Positions 11,758-24,433 of a DNA stretch of 64,000 nt are shown here, piece after piece. Origin of the DNA: Orbilia blumenaviensis (Eukaryota; Ascomycota; Orbiliomycetes; Orbiliales; Orbiliaceae). A program made the translations under genes and the position numbers. The stretch spans positions 248,001 through 312,000 of the forward strand of contig JAVHNS010000019.1 in assembly GCA_036872755.1 (NCBI GenBank), in the 5' to 3' direction. The first letter of the stretch is position 1; each line of letters begins with the position of its first letter. Below the pieces are notes generated by a model, which did not search any database, was not told the origin of the DNA, and saw only the letters and a program-made list of their open reading frames with translations.

Positions 11758-14700
11758 ATATGGTGATGATGATGCTTGTTTGGTTTTCGATTGACATGGT
11801 AGACAATATATTCTCAGGATCAGTGTGCAAAACGAGTCCTGATGCCCTTGTGTTTTTGTTTTATTTGATGAAGTAAGTTGTTGGGAAGCGGGTGTAGTCT
11901 TTTTTTGGGATTCTTGTTCCCTAAAGTCTTGCTTTTTGCATGCATTCAAAAACTGCACACGATTGCTTCCCACTTGCTTTTTTTTTTTTTTTTTTTTTTG
12001 ATATCTGTTAGAGCGGTTTTCCAGAATTGAGGTTTCCGTCAAGGCATTTACACAATGATCGAGACTCCAATTCCCATTCAACTTTTTTTTTTTTCGCTTT
12101 CTGCTTTTCAAGTTTTGTCTTTCTCTATGCGGTATTTTACTTCCCTGTGTATAGATGACAGCCTCGAATGACTAAAAATATCAATGTCCGCAAGAGTTAA
12201 ACTCCTTGTTAGATTCCAATTGGGTCGAGAGGGGAGGAAAGGCTTGCGTAGATGAGTGACGAGTGAGTGATATACATACAACCTACATACATACTGCGAT
12301 GGCCTTGAATTATTTCATTGGTGGTATTATATCTTTGCTGACGGCAACTGTCTTTGTCTGAAACCTTTCGGATATCATCGATCAGCTGGTCCGTTAAGCT
12401 TAACCTTCGCTTCTTTCCCGAGGGGAAAGCGGGGGGCACGCGCGGTCAAAAATTGGGGGAAAAGGCCTCTGAGTTGACAAATATGAATATATCCAGAAGC
12501 ATCTACGAGCACTTCAACCAATCGCGGGCATTGACCACCTCCGAACGAGGGAATTTGAAAGAGGAAAAAGGGAGGAAAATATATATTTAGGGTTAAGAGG
12601 GAAGAGAGGGGGGAAAAAACGGCCGTTGCTTACGTCAAGACTCCTCTATGCCTTGCGTCTGCCTGGTTCTTAAGCGTACGATTCGCCAATGGGAGAGTAA
12701 AGAATACAGAATGAGAAGACAAAAAAAAAACTGCTTGATGCAGGTGGTGGTGGTGCTAGCTGCAGGCAAAGGGATTCGGGAAATCCCAAATTTTTATTTT
12801 CATTTCTCCATTCTCCGGAATTCCACTTCTTGGTTTTTTGATCATGAAATGATCTGCTTAAGTTCTGTGCGACATTATAGTTCGCCAAAGAAGGAAGGGA
12901 GGAGGGGGGGTTCTCGTGGATCCCATAGCTACGTAGGTATGCAATGGTGATGGTTTCGATTGTTAGATGTCTTTACGTTGGTCGTGGGATCTTAGACGGG
13001 TTTCCGACATGCATATATCAGGACATCAATGCATGTTCCTAAGCCCCGTAGGCCTTGTCTCTAAAAAAGAAAAGGGCGAAAAGCAAGGGCAAATTACGAG
13101 ACGGGATGAAAGACTTTTTTTTTTTTCCTTCCCGATTCCCTTTTTGTGTTTTTTTTTTGTTTCCTCTTTTTTTTTTTTGATTTAATTTTTTTTTCCCGCA
13201 AAAACCGGCTTTCTTCTTTTGTCCCACGGGGGGGTTACCCGGTGCTCCATAGACGGGTGTTTCTCGCTTCAAGTAGCTTCTAGGGTCTAAATGTTAGCCG
13301 AAAGATGCGTATGCAACAGGATATCTCCACAGTTTATACTATATGTAATGTGTCTGGTCAGGCTAGACTTGTATGTTCGTCATGTCTAGAGGAAAAAATG
13401 AGAGAGAAAGGGAAAGGGTCACAAGGCCAATATGGACCCCCCCCAGTTTTCTTGGGGGGTCAGGAATGGAAGAAGCTAAAGACCGGCGCAATGTTTGTAT
13501 ATTGTGTGCGTGTCTATAGTTCTAGACACAACTAAGCCGCTATATGGAGAAATAGGTATTTCTCAGGGATGTAGATGCTTCCTCCGCAATTATACCAGCG
13601 AAGCGTGATAAAGACCGGCATGGTGACCCGCAGTAGTAGGACTTGGGAGTTACTCCATTGTCTCCACTCATGATCGTCTCAGGGATGACCACGTAGGCCC
13701 TTTTTAGCTCTTTTGCGGAGTGAGGTGATCAAGGGAGGGAGAGGGAGAGCAGAAAGCTAAAAAAGCTGGCTTTCTTAGCTTTTTGGGAATGACTGCACAC
13801 CTCTTCTCTTCGGATTTCCCGCTGCATAATGTATATTCCCCAGATTTTCTCGCCTTTTAGGCATTTTGAGCACAACCGAAAGTAGTTAATATAAGATGGG
13901 AGGGGGGGTGGTTCTGTGGATACCCAGCTGTTATGATGGGGTTCCACATTTTGGAAGTCTGGGGTGGTAAGTGTCTACGGATGGGTCCAAAAAAAGAGCT
14001 ACATAACTGCAGTGAGATGAAGTTTGTCGAATGTAAAAAAAAAAAAAAAAAAAAAAAAGCAGGGAATGGATATCAGAAAGAAAGGAAAAGCCAAAAGGCA
14101 AAGATGTGATCAAGTAGGGATTGAGACAGCTGTGCGCTGAGAAATATGCTAGGGTCTGCAGGTGAGATGATTGTACTTGGCCTTACAGGCGTTGGGCCGT
14201 AGACGCTCAAGTACATACCTTGAGGGTTATTGTTGAAAGAGTATGATGTATCTGATCTGGATGCGTTAGCCAGCGTCAAAAAGGACACACGATTTGTCTT
14301 TATTGCTGAGAATAAGTCATATATATTGAATTTGGGCAAAAAATCGCTCATGCAAGATGCAAGAGAGCCGGACATCCTGCCGCCACTTCTGATTGGAGGC
14401 ACGTCGGTAGCTGAGAGAAATCGCTTGCATATGCAGATAGTGAACGGAGCGAGGCACGTGCTACATGGAGCAAGATGCGAGTTTCAGAGAGGCCGAAGCG
14501 GTAGGCGGAGCAGCTGGGGAGGTCGAGAGGCTGCAATTATAGGAGCTTCCATACGGCCGTTGGCATGGCTTCGTGCTTTCAAACAAGCTAGGCAAGCTCC
14601 TAGCTGTCAGAATAAGGTCTGTGTTGGAGCTCTGTTAGGCTCCACCCCCACGTTTTCCCGTTACCTCTTCGAAGCGAGGCTAGTAGAGATGAAGCTGTCA

Positions 14701-16431
14701 CCGGGCACTGTGGAAGGGGCGCTCTCGACACGAATTGAGAGACAAAAAGCGTATCACGGTGATAAAGCACATCGATGAGGGTTTTTTTTTTTTTTTTTTT
14801 TCCTCTTCCCTTCTGTTCCAGGTTATTCGAAGATGCCAGATGAATTCGAAAGGGTGTGGTGTTGTTTAATTGGCGTTGCGGCCAGCAGCCAAATAAGGAG
14901 CATGTGATGGGCAAATTGACTGAGGGACCCCACGCCCTCAAGCTCCGATTGAGCTCTTCTCAGGAACCACAAAAACCCCCACCCGTGAGCACCGACTTGT
15001 CATAGGTTGCACAGCTCGGTTGAACGGGTGAGCTGGACGTTTCATCATTGACCTCGAGGCAAGTCAATTGCTACACTGGTCAGCGATGCGGCGCGAGCAG
15101 CGAAACTTTGGACAACATTTTTATAGGAGCAAAAGATCGGATTGTCTGGAGCGATAGGTATGTGATATTATCAAGCGACAGGGCAGACGACCGACAGCCA
15201 CCGGACTGGTTCCTACCAGCTAATATTAGGCAGAGGATCCGGGATTTGGGAATTGTGGGGTGCGTCATGCGCGTCCCCCTGAAAAAGTCTAGCCTTCCGG
15301 GGATGCCTGGGGAGGCCCCGGGTTTACTTCCCTTTACCGAAGGTTCATATTCCCGGGAACGGCTTGTTGTAACATCGACAAATCAACGTGGTGCATTCCT
15401 CTCGCGATAAGGTTGAGTAATAAGGTGAAGAAAGGGGCTCCATCCCGGACCAAGTCCGTACTGCGACTTCAAGCTGTCGTCGGCGTCAAGGCGAGGTTCC
15501 ACAGCTGTCTGTGAGATTGCACCGTCGTCATCAGGAGAGCTCGAGAATCGGCCACCAGGGCAGCGAATTTGCGGGAGATATTTGAATGCATTCCAGAAAT
15601 ATCGAAACGATGTGAGAGCCGTGGGGGTTCTGAAGTGTCCTCTGAAAGCTAGCCGGGTACGGGCCGGGATATGGCAGGCTGCTTCCAGTATCTATCTTTT
15701 GAAGGCGAGAAGTTTGAAAAATAATTTCAACAAAAATATTAAATTCTTGCCAGAGTCGAGACCCGAGATTGAGGTGGCAGAGCTGCAGAGGATATCTGAG
15801 GCACAATACCTTAAGATAGAAACCACACTGAAGCAAGGCCCGCTGACCGTCCGACAGGTATCTCGACGTTTGATATGAATTCGCTGGCACCATAAACGGT
15901 TAACGAGACGTCAACATCAAGAGAAATCTGTTGCTCTTGTTGGGTATGGCTCCCGAGCCAAGCTTTGAAGGTCGGCCCATATCATGCTGATGCAAATGCA
16001 TATATCATCCCGAAAGCCAACAACCAGTTCCGGTGACTCTTCTCAGCCTTCGACGGATGGACCGGAAACCGGCTTGTAGCGGTACCAGTGACGACAGTGG
16101 ACCCGAGTGAAGGGAACCAGCGAGCTGACATGATCTGACAATGAGCCTCAGCGTGGCAACTGCAAGTGGGAAGGTGTCGAGGTTGTTTCTGGATTCAATC
16201 CAAGGTGGTGTGTTGCTTTGGCCTAGGCTTTGGGCTTTGGCGGTTGTCTCAACATCAATGGCAAACACCAGCCAACCACCATCCCCAGAGCGGCTTTTGA
16301 CCCCCACGCCAGCGGGCGCTTTTCTCCAGCCGTCTTGGAGAACTTCTCCATCACGGTGATTGCATTGTCGAATCGAAGCCAACGGGTTCTTGAGACGTCT
16401 CACCCCGAATGAAAGATAGGGGACGAAAACC

Positions 16432-16463
<32 letters not shown>

Positions 16464-18301
16464 GCCGAAGATCTGATGATGCCATGTGGCTCGTTTCGTC
16501 CAGTGGAATGCCTCTGCCTGCTAATATTAGGTGCTCTGGGGTCGAAAGGAACGAAAACGGACTTGCATCGACACATCTGCACAAAGGATGGCCTCGTGGA
16601 CCAGTTCGCAAGGGAAAACCTTGGTGGGAAATGGTCACGAGCCGAGTCCACTGCAGAGTAGCGTTTTCCTTATGCACCGATCGTATCCCGGCGACTCTTC
16701 GCTGTGGGAATCCGTTTTGATCAAGAATTCTCCGCGGCTTTGCGGGATGGAACCAATCATCTTTGATTCCAGATGCATGAAACCGCAGGTTCGCGAATTA
16801 CAAGTTGACAAGACGTCGAACACCCCGAGCGCAGATAGACATACATCGCGTTTAAATTCCTGATATTCTGCGCTTATAGTCCTGCTTTATCTTGTTCTGG
16901 GCCAAGCTGCGGTTGCCTACCTGCGAGGGAGCTCTTTACTTCATGTAATGGTATCATTGAAACGACTTTGATATCAGACTTCCGTTCTCCTGCTCTGTTG
17001 GTTACTAGGCTAGTCAACCGTTAAGCCCGATGGTTTATGAAACAGCCCACGGCGGGGCTTACCGTCCATCGAAATTCAAACAGAACCAGCGAATGATGGG
17101 AGCCTGTTTCATAAGAAGCAACCCGATATTTACCTCTCCGGTGATGCAAGGGCATCTAGCACATCGACCCATTCGCCTTGCCTCAGACAAAAGCCTTTTG
17201 GAAACTCGAAATTCTTTACGGAGATATTTTTTCCCCGATAGAAGCATTCTCTACAGCGGGATTGTCTCGGGAACGCCCCGGGATATCCCACAGAGTAGTG
17301 ACCGCTTTCCTAGTTCCAGAAGTGAAAACGCCCCGCTAAACCCCGTCAAATCTTTTCCCCAGCTTCCACTTGAATTCCCCCACGGCCAACCAGCAGTGGT
17401 GAAAGCTTCAATACCCCTCGAGGCACAAAGCTAACCTCAGGCAAGTTTCCTTTAGGAGATTCACAATGTAAAGGCATCGAAGAAGTATCTGTGCAACATC
17501 AAAGCTTTATCCACTATTAGGGGATGGTCCTTAATATTTTGCGTGGGCCGTCGCTCATCACCGAAAGCTTTGCAGCCTTCCCCAAACCCTGGTCTTTGTA
17601 CCTCCACACTAACCTCAACCCCGGCCTCCCCAAACCTCCAACCAAGGGCAGATATCTTCGTATAAGCTTGCCTGTTCTCAGCAAGTACACCCACATCCAC
17701 CACAATCACACCAAATTATTATGTACCACCCGCAACGCTCAGGGGCCACAGCCACCGGTCCTGCGCTCGCATAATATCCCCTTCTGGTCCAACTGACCTG
17801 TCTACTTGTGTCTAGTTGCACTGGCTAGCTGGCTCTCGCATGTCTCACCCGATCGATTGGATCATCATGGCTGAGTGACGACCGAATTCACTTCCCCGGC
17901 ATACTTTCTTTTCTTTTCTTTTCTTTCCCCTTTGCGTATTTGCTTTTTGACGCTCCTTTTGCTGTGCTCTGCTACGGCCTCTCTCCTACACGAAATGACA
18001 CTACTAGTTAGCTCGCTTGCCTGGTTTTGGTTTGCTTTCCCTATGAGGGCTGTTAGCTTGCGCTCTCTCGTCCTCGCCGAGAAGAAAGAGGCATATGCCT
18101 CGTTCTATATATAAGAAGCCATTCTCCCATCTTGTCCATCTGCTGGCTTACCTCAGAAGCTTCATCCTTCGCTCAATATATCAATTATCCCTTATTCAAG
18201 GAATACCATCTCATTCTATCTTAAAGTATTCCATAACATTTTCTCTAGATAATAGTTTCATTCAAAACTTTTTTTATTTTTTTCATCAGAACATTTTCAC
18301 A
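11758..18301. other. gene-poor 6.5 kb intergenic region
   Basis: No gene could be supported on either strand. The region is marked by homopolymer tracts: T at 11978-11999, A at 14035-14058, T at 14782-14801 and A at 16432-16459, plus T-rich DNA at 13110-13195. The longest frame (14230-14778, 182 codons) has no recognisable motif and uncertain status. The region may contain eroded repeats. The last 430 bases hold the promoter of the aldolase gene, including a TATA box. Confidence 0.6.
18106..18115 (+). promoter_or_regulatory. TATA box of the aldolase gene
   Basis: A perfect TATATATAAG lies about 190 bases before the start codon at 18302. It is followed by a CT-rich, AT-rich leader without other long open frames. 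The position implies that transcription starts downstream of the in-frame ATG at 18095, which supports the shorter protein start. Confidence 0.5.
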
Positions 18302-19369
18302 ATGTCTCCAACTACAAACGGTCACTATACCCCAAGGGACCCAACCTTGATCTCAAATGGTCACTCGAATGTCTATTCGAATGCTCTTCTTCATGCACAT
18401 ACCGATCTTGATAGCGGCGCATACACACACCGCCCACTTGTTGCTGGTGTATATGTTCCTACTGTCTGCTTCTTCAATGATTTAACCGAGGACCTTGATA
18501 TTTCTACTATCAAGAAGCATGCCGTCCGCATGGCAGAAGCCGGCGTGGCAGGAATTGCAACACAGGGCTCGAACGGTGAAGCTGTCAGCCTGAGCCACAG
18601 GGAACGAAAATTGGTTACAAGTGCGACCCGCGAAGCGCTGGAGGCTGCTGGATATCACGATATGCCCATCATCGTCGGATGTGGTGCGCAATCCACACGA
18701 GAAACACTTGAACTTTGCCACGATGCTCTTATTTCCGGGGGTGACTACGTTCTAGTCCTCCCTCCAGCCTATTACAAGGGTCTCATGTCGAATGCCGACC
18801 TGTACGACTACTTCCGTGATGTTGCCGATGAATCTCCTCTCCCAGTCCTCATTTATAACTTCCCGGGAGCCGCATCAGGGCTAGATCTTGATTCCGACTT
18901 CATTTCCAAGCTTGCTCAGCACCCCAATATCGTCGGCTGCAAGCTGACCTGTGGAAATTCCGGCAAACTAGCCAGGATTGCAACTGCTACCAACGCTGTT
19001 ACACCTTCTGACCACGGTTCAGGGTTTATGGCTATGGGCGGGTCTGCTGATTTCACCTTGCAGACATTGATCGTAGGCGGTTCCGGAGTTATCGCGGGGC
19101 TTGCGAACATCGCCCCAAAGGCGTGTGTTGCCATTGTCAACTACTACGCTCAAGGAAAGATCAAGGAAGCCAAACGTATTCAGGCACGCGTGGCTCAAGG
19201 AGACTGGGCGGCGATCCAGGGCGGCCTCGTCGGGACCAAGAGCTGCCTTCAAACATTCTTTGGCTATGGAGGTTACGCCAGGAAGCCACTCCCAAGACCT
19301 GACAGCGAGGAGGCCATCAAGTGGGAGCGAGCTTTCCAAGACGTCGTTGACTTGGAAAGGACCTTATGA
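18302..19369 (+). CDS. dihydrodipicolinate synthase / N-acetylneuraminate lyase (DapA) family aldolase
   Basis: Class I pyruvate-type aldolase of 355 residues, single exon. The family forms a TIM barrel with a Schiff-base lysine; here it is Lys214 in VGCKLTCGN, with the catalytic tyrosine Tyr185 in PVLIYNFPG and the substrate loop TQGSNGEAVSLS (family GxxGE). Fungi make lysine through alpha-aminoadipate, so this is not a lysine-pathway DapA. Likelier roles are 4-hydroxy-2-oxoglutarate aldolase or 2-keto-3-deoxy sugar-acid aldolase (as in the fungal D-galacturonate route); sequence alone does not separate these. An in-frame ATG at 18095 would add 69 residues. The start at 18302 was preferred because it has the good fungal context CACAATG and because a TATA box lies between the two ATGs. 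The N-terminal 45 residues precede the barrel and look disordered. Confidence 0.92.
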   Translation: MSPTTNGHYTPRDPTLISNGHSNVYSNALLHAHTDLDSGAYTHRPLVAGVYVPTVCFFNDLTEDLDISTIKKHAVRMAEAGVAGIATQGSNGEAVSLSHRERKLVTSATREALEAAGYHDMPIIVGCGAQSTRETLELCHDALISGGDYVLVLPPAYYKGLMSNADLYDYFRDVADESPLPVLIYNFPGAASGLDLDSDFISKLAQHPNIVGCKLTCGNSGKLARIATATNAVTPSDHGSGFMAMGGSADFTLQTLIVGGSGVIAGLANIAPKACVAIVNYYAQGKIKEAKRIQARVAQGDWAAIQGGLVGTKSCLQTFFGYGGYARKPLPRPDSEEAIKWERAFQDVVDLERTL

Positions 19370-22300
19370 CAGCCCTTTTAGCGTCCTATTTCAAGAGCTT
19401 TTGACTGTTACCGTTCTTTCTTTTAAGGTCTCGTTCTGCGATGGAGTTATCCGGTAAATGCTTTCACGTCGCCTACGAAAACGAATTTTATATCGGCATT
19501 ACGTTTTAATATGCAGAGTTTTATTTCTGGAATGGTTCCTCCTGGGCGCTTTGGAGTGGATACGAGCAAGCTTGCCTGTCTGTTCCCTTGCAAAATACCC
19601 TCTGAGTTATCAAAGCATTTTTTTTATATTCTCCTTCGTCTTTTTTTTTCTTCTTTTTGGATTCAAAATTTATGGATGTTAGACTTACTGGAAGCATGGG
19701 TTTGGAGTTCAACTTGCAATCATTCAAAACAAAAACGGTTCGGTTTAATTCTAAGCTGGAGCGAGCTATTCTTTCGTGTATGATAACATATGAAGGTCTA
19801 TTGTGTTCTTCTCTTTTTTTTTGCCTTCATCTTCTCAGCTCTTCGATCTCCATTTGTCGTTTTTTTAGTGTACAGGAAAGAATCAATTTCTATCAAATCT
19901 CCAACCAAATTGGTCTCAGTAATACCTCCAAGTGGATTCGCTCGGTGTTGAGGTCGAGTCGATATGGTGCTACAGTCAGTTCATCCCTGGATAACGGCCA
20001 TGTGAACCGTCGCACTAACCTCACAAAGTGGATCACCGAAATACCGGCGACTGCGGTGCCAAGTTGCAAAGCTTCAACCAACAGCGCTAAAGAGGACTAC
20101 CCCACACTAGCGATCCGTCGGTTGGATTCAAATACATAAGGTGAATCAACCAATTGCGCTACGGAGACTATCTTCCGCTCTGGGCAGTTAGCTGTTCTGG
20201 CGCCTTGAAGCTCTGCGATAAGGCTAATATTTTGTCTCAACTCCCCACGCCCACAAATAGTCGCAGACCAAAGGATTTCCGGTCCGGATTGATTTGGATG
20301 CGCACATGAATTGAAACTTGTGGCCAGCCATGATTGTGTAAAATTTGAGAGCTGAAGATCACATCTGAGAATACGTACATATGTTATCTCATTTGAGAGA
20401 CAGCGGTTTGGCCGATTGCGAACCCGCGGATTTACCAGAGATAGCTATATGCAAGGCGTCCTAAACCCAGGACTGAGTATTCAGATGCACGCGATTCGTG
20501 TTAACCCCACAGTCCAACATTCCGATAGATGTCCGTCACTAGACGATGTTGGGCAGGTCATACAGCCTCTCGCTAGCTTGATGTTACGAATCTGAAGTCA
20601 AGCTCACGACACCAAACCAGCCGGCCTTCCCCACAAATCGGCAAAAAACCCTCAACCTGTTTCTTGACCGCTGGCACTGCTGGACACACACACGGATCCA
20701 CAATTTTGATCCTAAGGTATGGACCCTCGTCTACCGACAAGGAACCAATGCCATTCCGCGCACGAACCTCCCCGGATTTTTGCGAAAAGTTGGTTATTTC
20801 TTGGACTAACAAGCGACTGCCAGCTTACCAACTCCGGAACCTCGCGATCTAAAGGATTGGCCGGGCTTTGTTGTTGAAGTGGTCAGCTGGCCTTTACGAG
20901 AGATCTAAAAAAAAAAAAAAAAAAAAAAAGGCCGCTAGACTGTAGTAAAACCTGACTGCCATGTTTAAGTCATCATCTAGCCATCGGTGCATCGAGATGC
21001 ATGCAACAGAGTAGCATATACGATGCAGTAGCCTATCGATGAAAGAAGGACATGTGCCATGACATCCCCTTGATTCAAAAGACTTGACCAATGCTCCTTG
21101 CACCAGTTGGTAGCTGACGCAACAGTGGCAGTGTTCGGGCTTTTTTTTTTTTTTTCCTCCTTTGAGCCCAAGCTCAATCTCTTGATCTCAAAAGGTTTAC
21201 ATTACATTTGCTGGAACCAGTCAAGCCTCGCTTTATCGATAACACGGTCATTCGCTTACCACGGGACGAAAGTGCACACACCCTCTCCGAGCACCTAAAA
21301 GATGACATGACATGGCATTTTGAGAAAATTTTGGGTAATTGCAGGTCACCGTCGACTGTCGAAAACCCCCTAGTTTCCTTTAATATTGAAAGGTATAGCT
21401 AAGTGTGTATACACATGTTGGGATGGCCTGCCACGTGATTTAATCCCTGTGCGGGATATTTCGCTTATGTTTGCCCTCAATTGCTTTTTTTTCTCCTTTG
21501 CAGCTGTGAACTCGTCTCGTCCTGTCGGTTGAAATTCCTAAAATAGTTCTTAAAATACGATAGGTATTTCCGTCGATAGAACTTCGGAGAGTCGACGAAA
21601 AGGTCTAGATCTAACCCCTTTTCTGAACGTTGCATCGGATCCTTGGACGAATTGTTCCAGGCCCAGAGGTTGATCTGGTGAATCCAGCTCCTAAGCAAAG
21701 CTGTAGAACTTCCCGAACTAAAATAAGAACAGAATTTGGAAGTTAACGTTCAAGCAGCTGTGATTCCGCCAAATTGCGGGTGGACACAAACTAAGTTCAA
21801 GTTCAATTTCATTCATGTATCAAATGACTTGGCTGCCATGCGTCGGGGAAGTGTGGAATTGCCGGATTTCATGGGCTGACTTTCTAGGCGCAGTAGCTGG
21901 TAGTTTTGTCTAGGGTATGATTCTTGTAAGGCATTTGGATCTGTGGGGAAAGCAACCATTATTTTCTTGGATCTGGGGTAGCCGTCTACCACAGACTAGC
22001 TCGTGGACAACGAGCCAGCTGAGTCAGCCGTCCAACTGAACGTTTGAAGTTTTTGCCTATTTCCTATTTGTAACATATATGCTCTTGTCCGTCGGAATTG
22101 GTTCCGGGCCTCGCGAAACACGGGACGACTGGCGTTGTTTATATATGGGGTGAGCAATCTTATGACGAATTGGCCTTATAACCATTGGTCCTCGGAATCA
22201 TATCGGCGATTGAAATGTTTAATTGTGCCCCTAGCCACGAGGTTGGGCGCACGATGCATTAACGTTCAGAATGCTAGATGTCTTGCAGACAGGATGGTCC

Positions 22301-24433
22301 CAGCAGACCGGGCTCAGCTTTCCTATTAGCACTCGAAATATCGGCCCCCCTTCTCGCCGGGGTGTTTCAGGGTGTGTTTTTAAGAACACACTCTCCACCA
22401 GCATGGAACACTGGCGTTGTAGGATTGTGACCTTGCTTGAAGATAGTTCCATTAATTGATATCCTGTCAGTGGGAGAATCAATGCAATGACAATTCACTG
22501 TGGATTTGACATTGACCTTATGCTTGATCCTTACTTCATACCTCCTACGGTCTTATGATCGCAGTTATCGGATTGTAACCTTTGCATCCCTGTAAACGGC
22601 CCATCTCCATCGTAATATCAGAGTTCTACCACGTAAGATTTCCGCCTGTGGCCTGACTCTCACTCTGCCGTTCAGCCACGCAAGTGCGAAGTTTCCCAAC
22701 CCATTTTTGTTCTCCTATAGAGTTCTCCTGTTGGCGAGGGCATGCAGGGACGTCGTCAGTTATGTGTGATTAGAATTTGCATAAAAATTGAAATTTTTTC
22801 TCCATGGAATCAATGTAATACGTACATTAAATGTATGCAGACTTTTTAAGAGCTCCGAGTTCGAGTTCGAGACTTTCTGCAGCTGCAGAGATGCAGCACA
22901 CGGACATGCATGGAGGTATCGGCGTTTGCAAGGCCAAGGGGCCAAGGGCAGTGCTCTGGGGAAGATCCGGGACTCGCCGGTTACGTTCCCTGGACAAACC
23001 CCACAATACCGTGCTCAGATCCCCAGACGATGGTCTTGGCCACAATCATAGTTGATGCAGAGGAGCCTCCTTCCTTATTGCTGAAAAATCCTGATGGTTA
23101 ATTGGTGCTTATAAAGCTTAAGCATCGATTTGTAGGTGGCCCGCAGGCAACTTTAGAAAATTTAGGGAGAGGAGCTCATCCCAAAAGCCCACAGGCATAT
23201 CTACTTCCATTTTCAAACCTCTTTATCGAAGTATGTGGAAACATTCTAATTCACTTTCATCGCCCATGTCGCACAAAAAAAAGGGACAAAGGGATTCGGC
23301 GCCACTTCGGCGGCGGTACATTTTTCTTTTCGGCCTTGTATTGGCGGTGGAATCTAAATCTAAACAGCTATTTCTCTTGGGGGCGTATTCGGGATCTAAA
23401 CCTTAGCATTCATGGCCCCATTACTCGATTTCCCGGCCATTTCTTACGTACTTTGTGAACCGGTTTACGTTATATATCTGCCTAGATGGGTTATAGCTCA
23501 CGCGAGCTAAGCTAAAAAATTTTTACTCCCTTTTGCCTGTGGGGGAACTAAGCTACGGGCAAAAAACCTGGGGAAGAATTCACCGCAACGCGATGGCTTG
23601 GTGCTTGACCTGACGTTGAGATTAAGTATTCTGCAAGATTCTCCCCCCAATTCTTTTTTTTTTCCTCAGGTACTTGCAGACGACTGTCCATGTAGCCCTG
23701 TGGCGCAGGAGGACGGATATGGAACTTGTATCTCGCCCACCCTCCCAGTCCCTTCTCCTCGGGGTACTTTCTCAGCCCTCCTGCCCCAGAACGTCGTGCT
23801 GATCCGGCATGTGTACCCGTGATGGGTGCCAGGCCTGAATGGAACCCTACCCAAATCTGCGGCCATTCCCTTCCACCGGTCTTGCACGTGCGCGCGCGAA
23901 GCGGTACCCCGCACTTTTCTGACTGGCATAGCCGGTTGGCGTGCAGCAATTGGGAATCCTACAACTGGTCATCCACCTAATAACTCCTGCTTGCTCTCGC
24001 TTCCACTTGAAATCTGAGACAGTGGGGTAGATGCAAGCTGGATCCGAGAAACATGGCATTATATGCATTGCATACGGCTGTCAGGAGGGAAGTCATGTTT
24101 TGCAAGGCTCGGGCCGCTGTGAGGTACTTTTGGGAGGAGCTGCCTTTTGGGGAATCCGATCAATAGCTGCGAAGCCGAGATGCCAGTCGTCATGCGGCAT
24201 GTTCGTAAAATCTGTCATATGTACAAGATGTGAAGCGGGCATGGTATAAAGGGTGTTTTATGCAGCCCTAGGAGTTATATACAGTGCTGTGGTAATAAAA
24301 ACGGAAACTTACTAATACACCGTTTGCAGTAAAGCCGGGTATATATAAAAGAGTGGGGATTCGTAGGTAGATCCAAATGGTTTTTTCTTCCCTCTCACGA
24401 GATATTAAATAGTCAGAGTAGCCGCAGGCACCC
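19370..24433. other. gene-poor 5 kb intergenic region
   Basis: No supportable protein gene. It contains A/T runs (20907-20929, 21141-21155), a tRNA-like relic near 20110-20168 on the minus strand, and otherwise unique-looking DNA with open frames under about 160 codons and no motifs. The frames at 23.5-24.0 kb overlap on both strands and are best read as chance. Confidence 0.6.
20110..20168 (-). pseudogene. tRNA-like relic (anticodon arm lost)
   Basis: On the minus strand a tRNA-like 5' part (GTCTCCG, then an A-box-like TAGCGCAATTGGTT) is followed after only about 17 bases by a T-loop-like TTTGAATCC. No anticodon stem fits between them, and the acceptor and T stems do not pair, so it cannot fold as a tRNA. 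A second A-box-like copy (TAGCGCTGTTGGTTGA) lies next to it at about 20073-20092. It looks like decayed tRNA or a tRNA-derived repeat; chance is possible. Confidence 0.25.

Noticed and set aside
13039..13272. Lys-rich frames around the T-rich tract
   Set aside because: Products of homopolymer T/A runs; low complexity only.
11758..24433. Intact transposon in the gene-poor blocks
   Set aside because: No transposase, reverse transcriptase or integrase motif and no clear terminal repeats were seen; only homopolymers and unassigned DNA.
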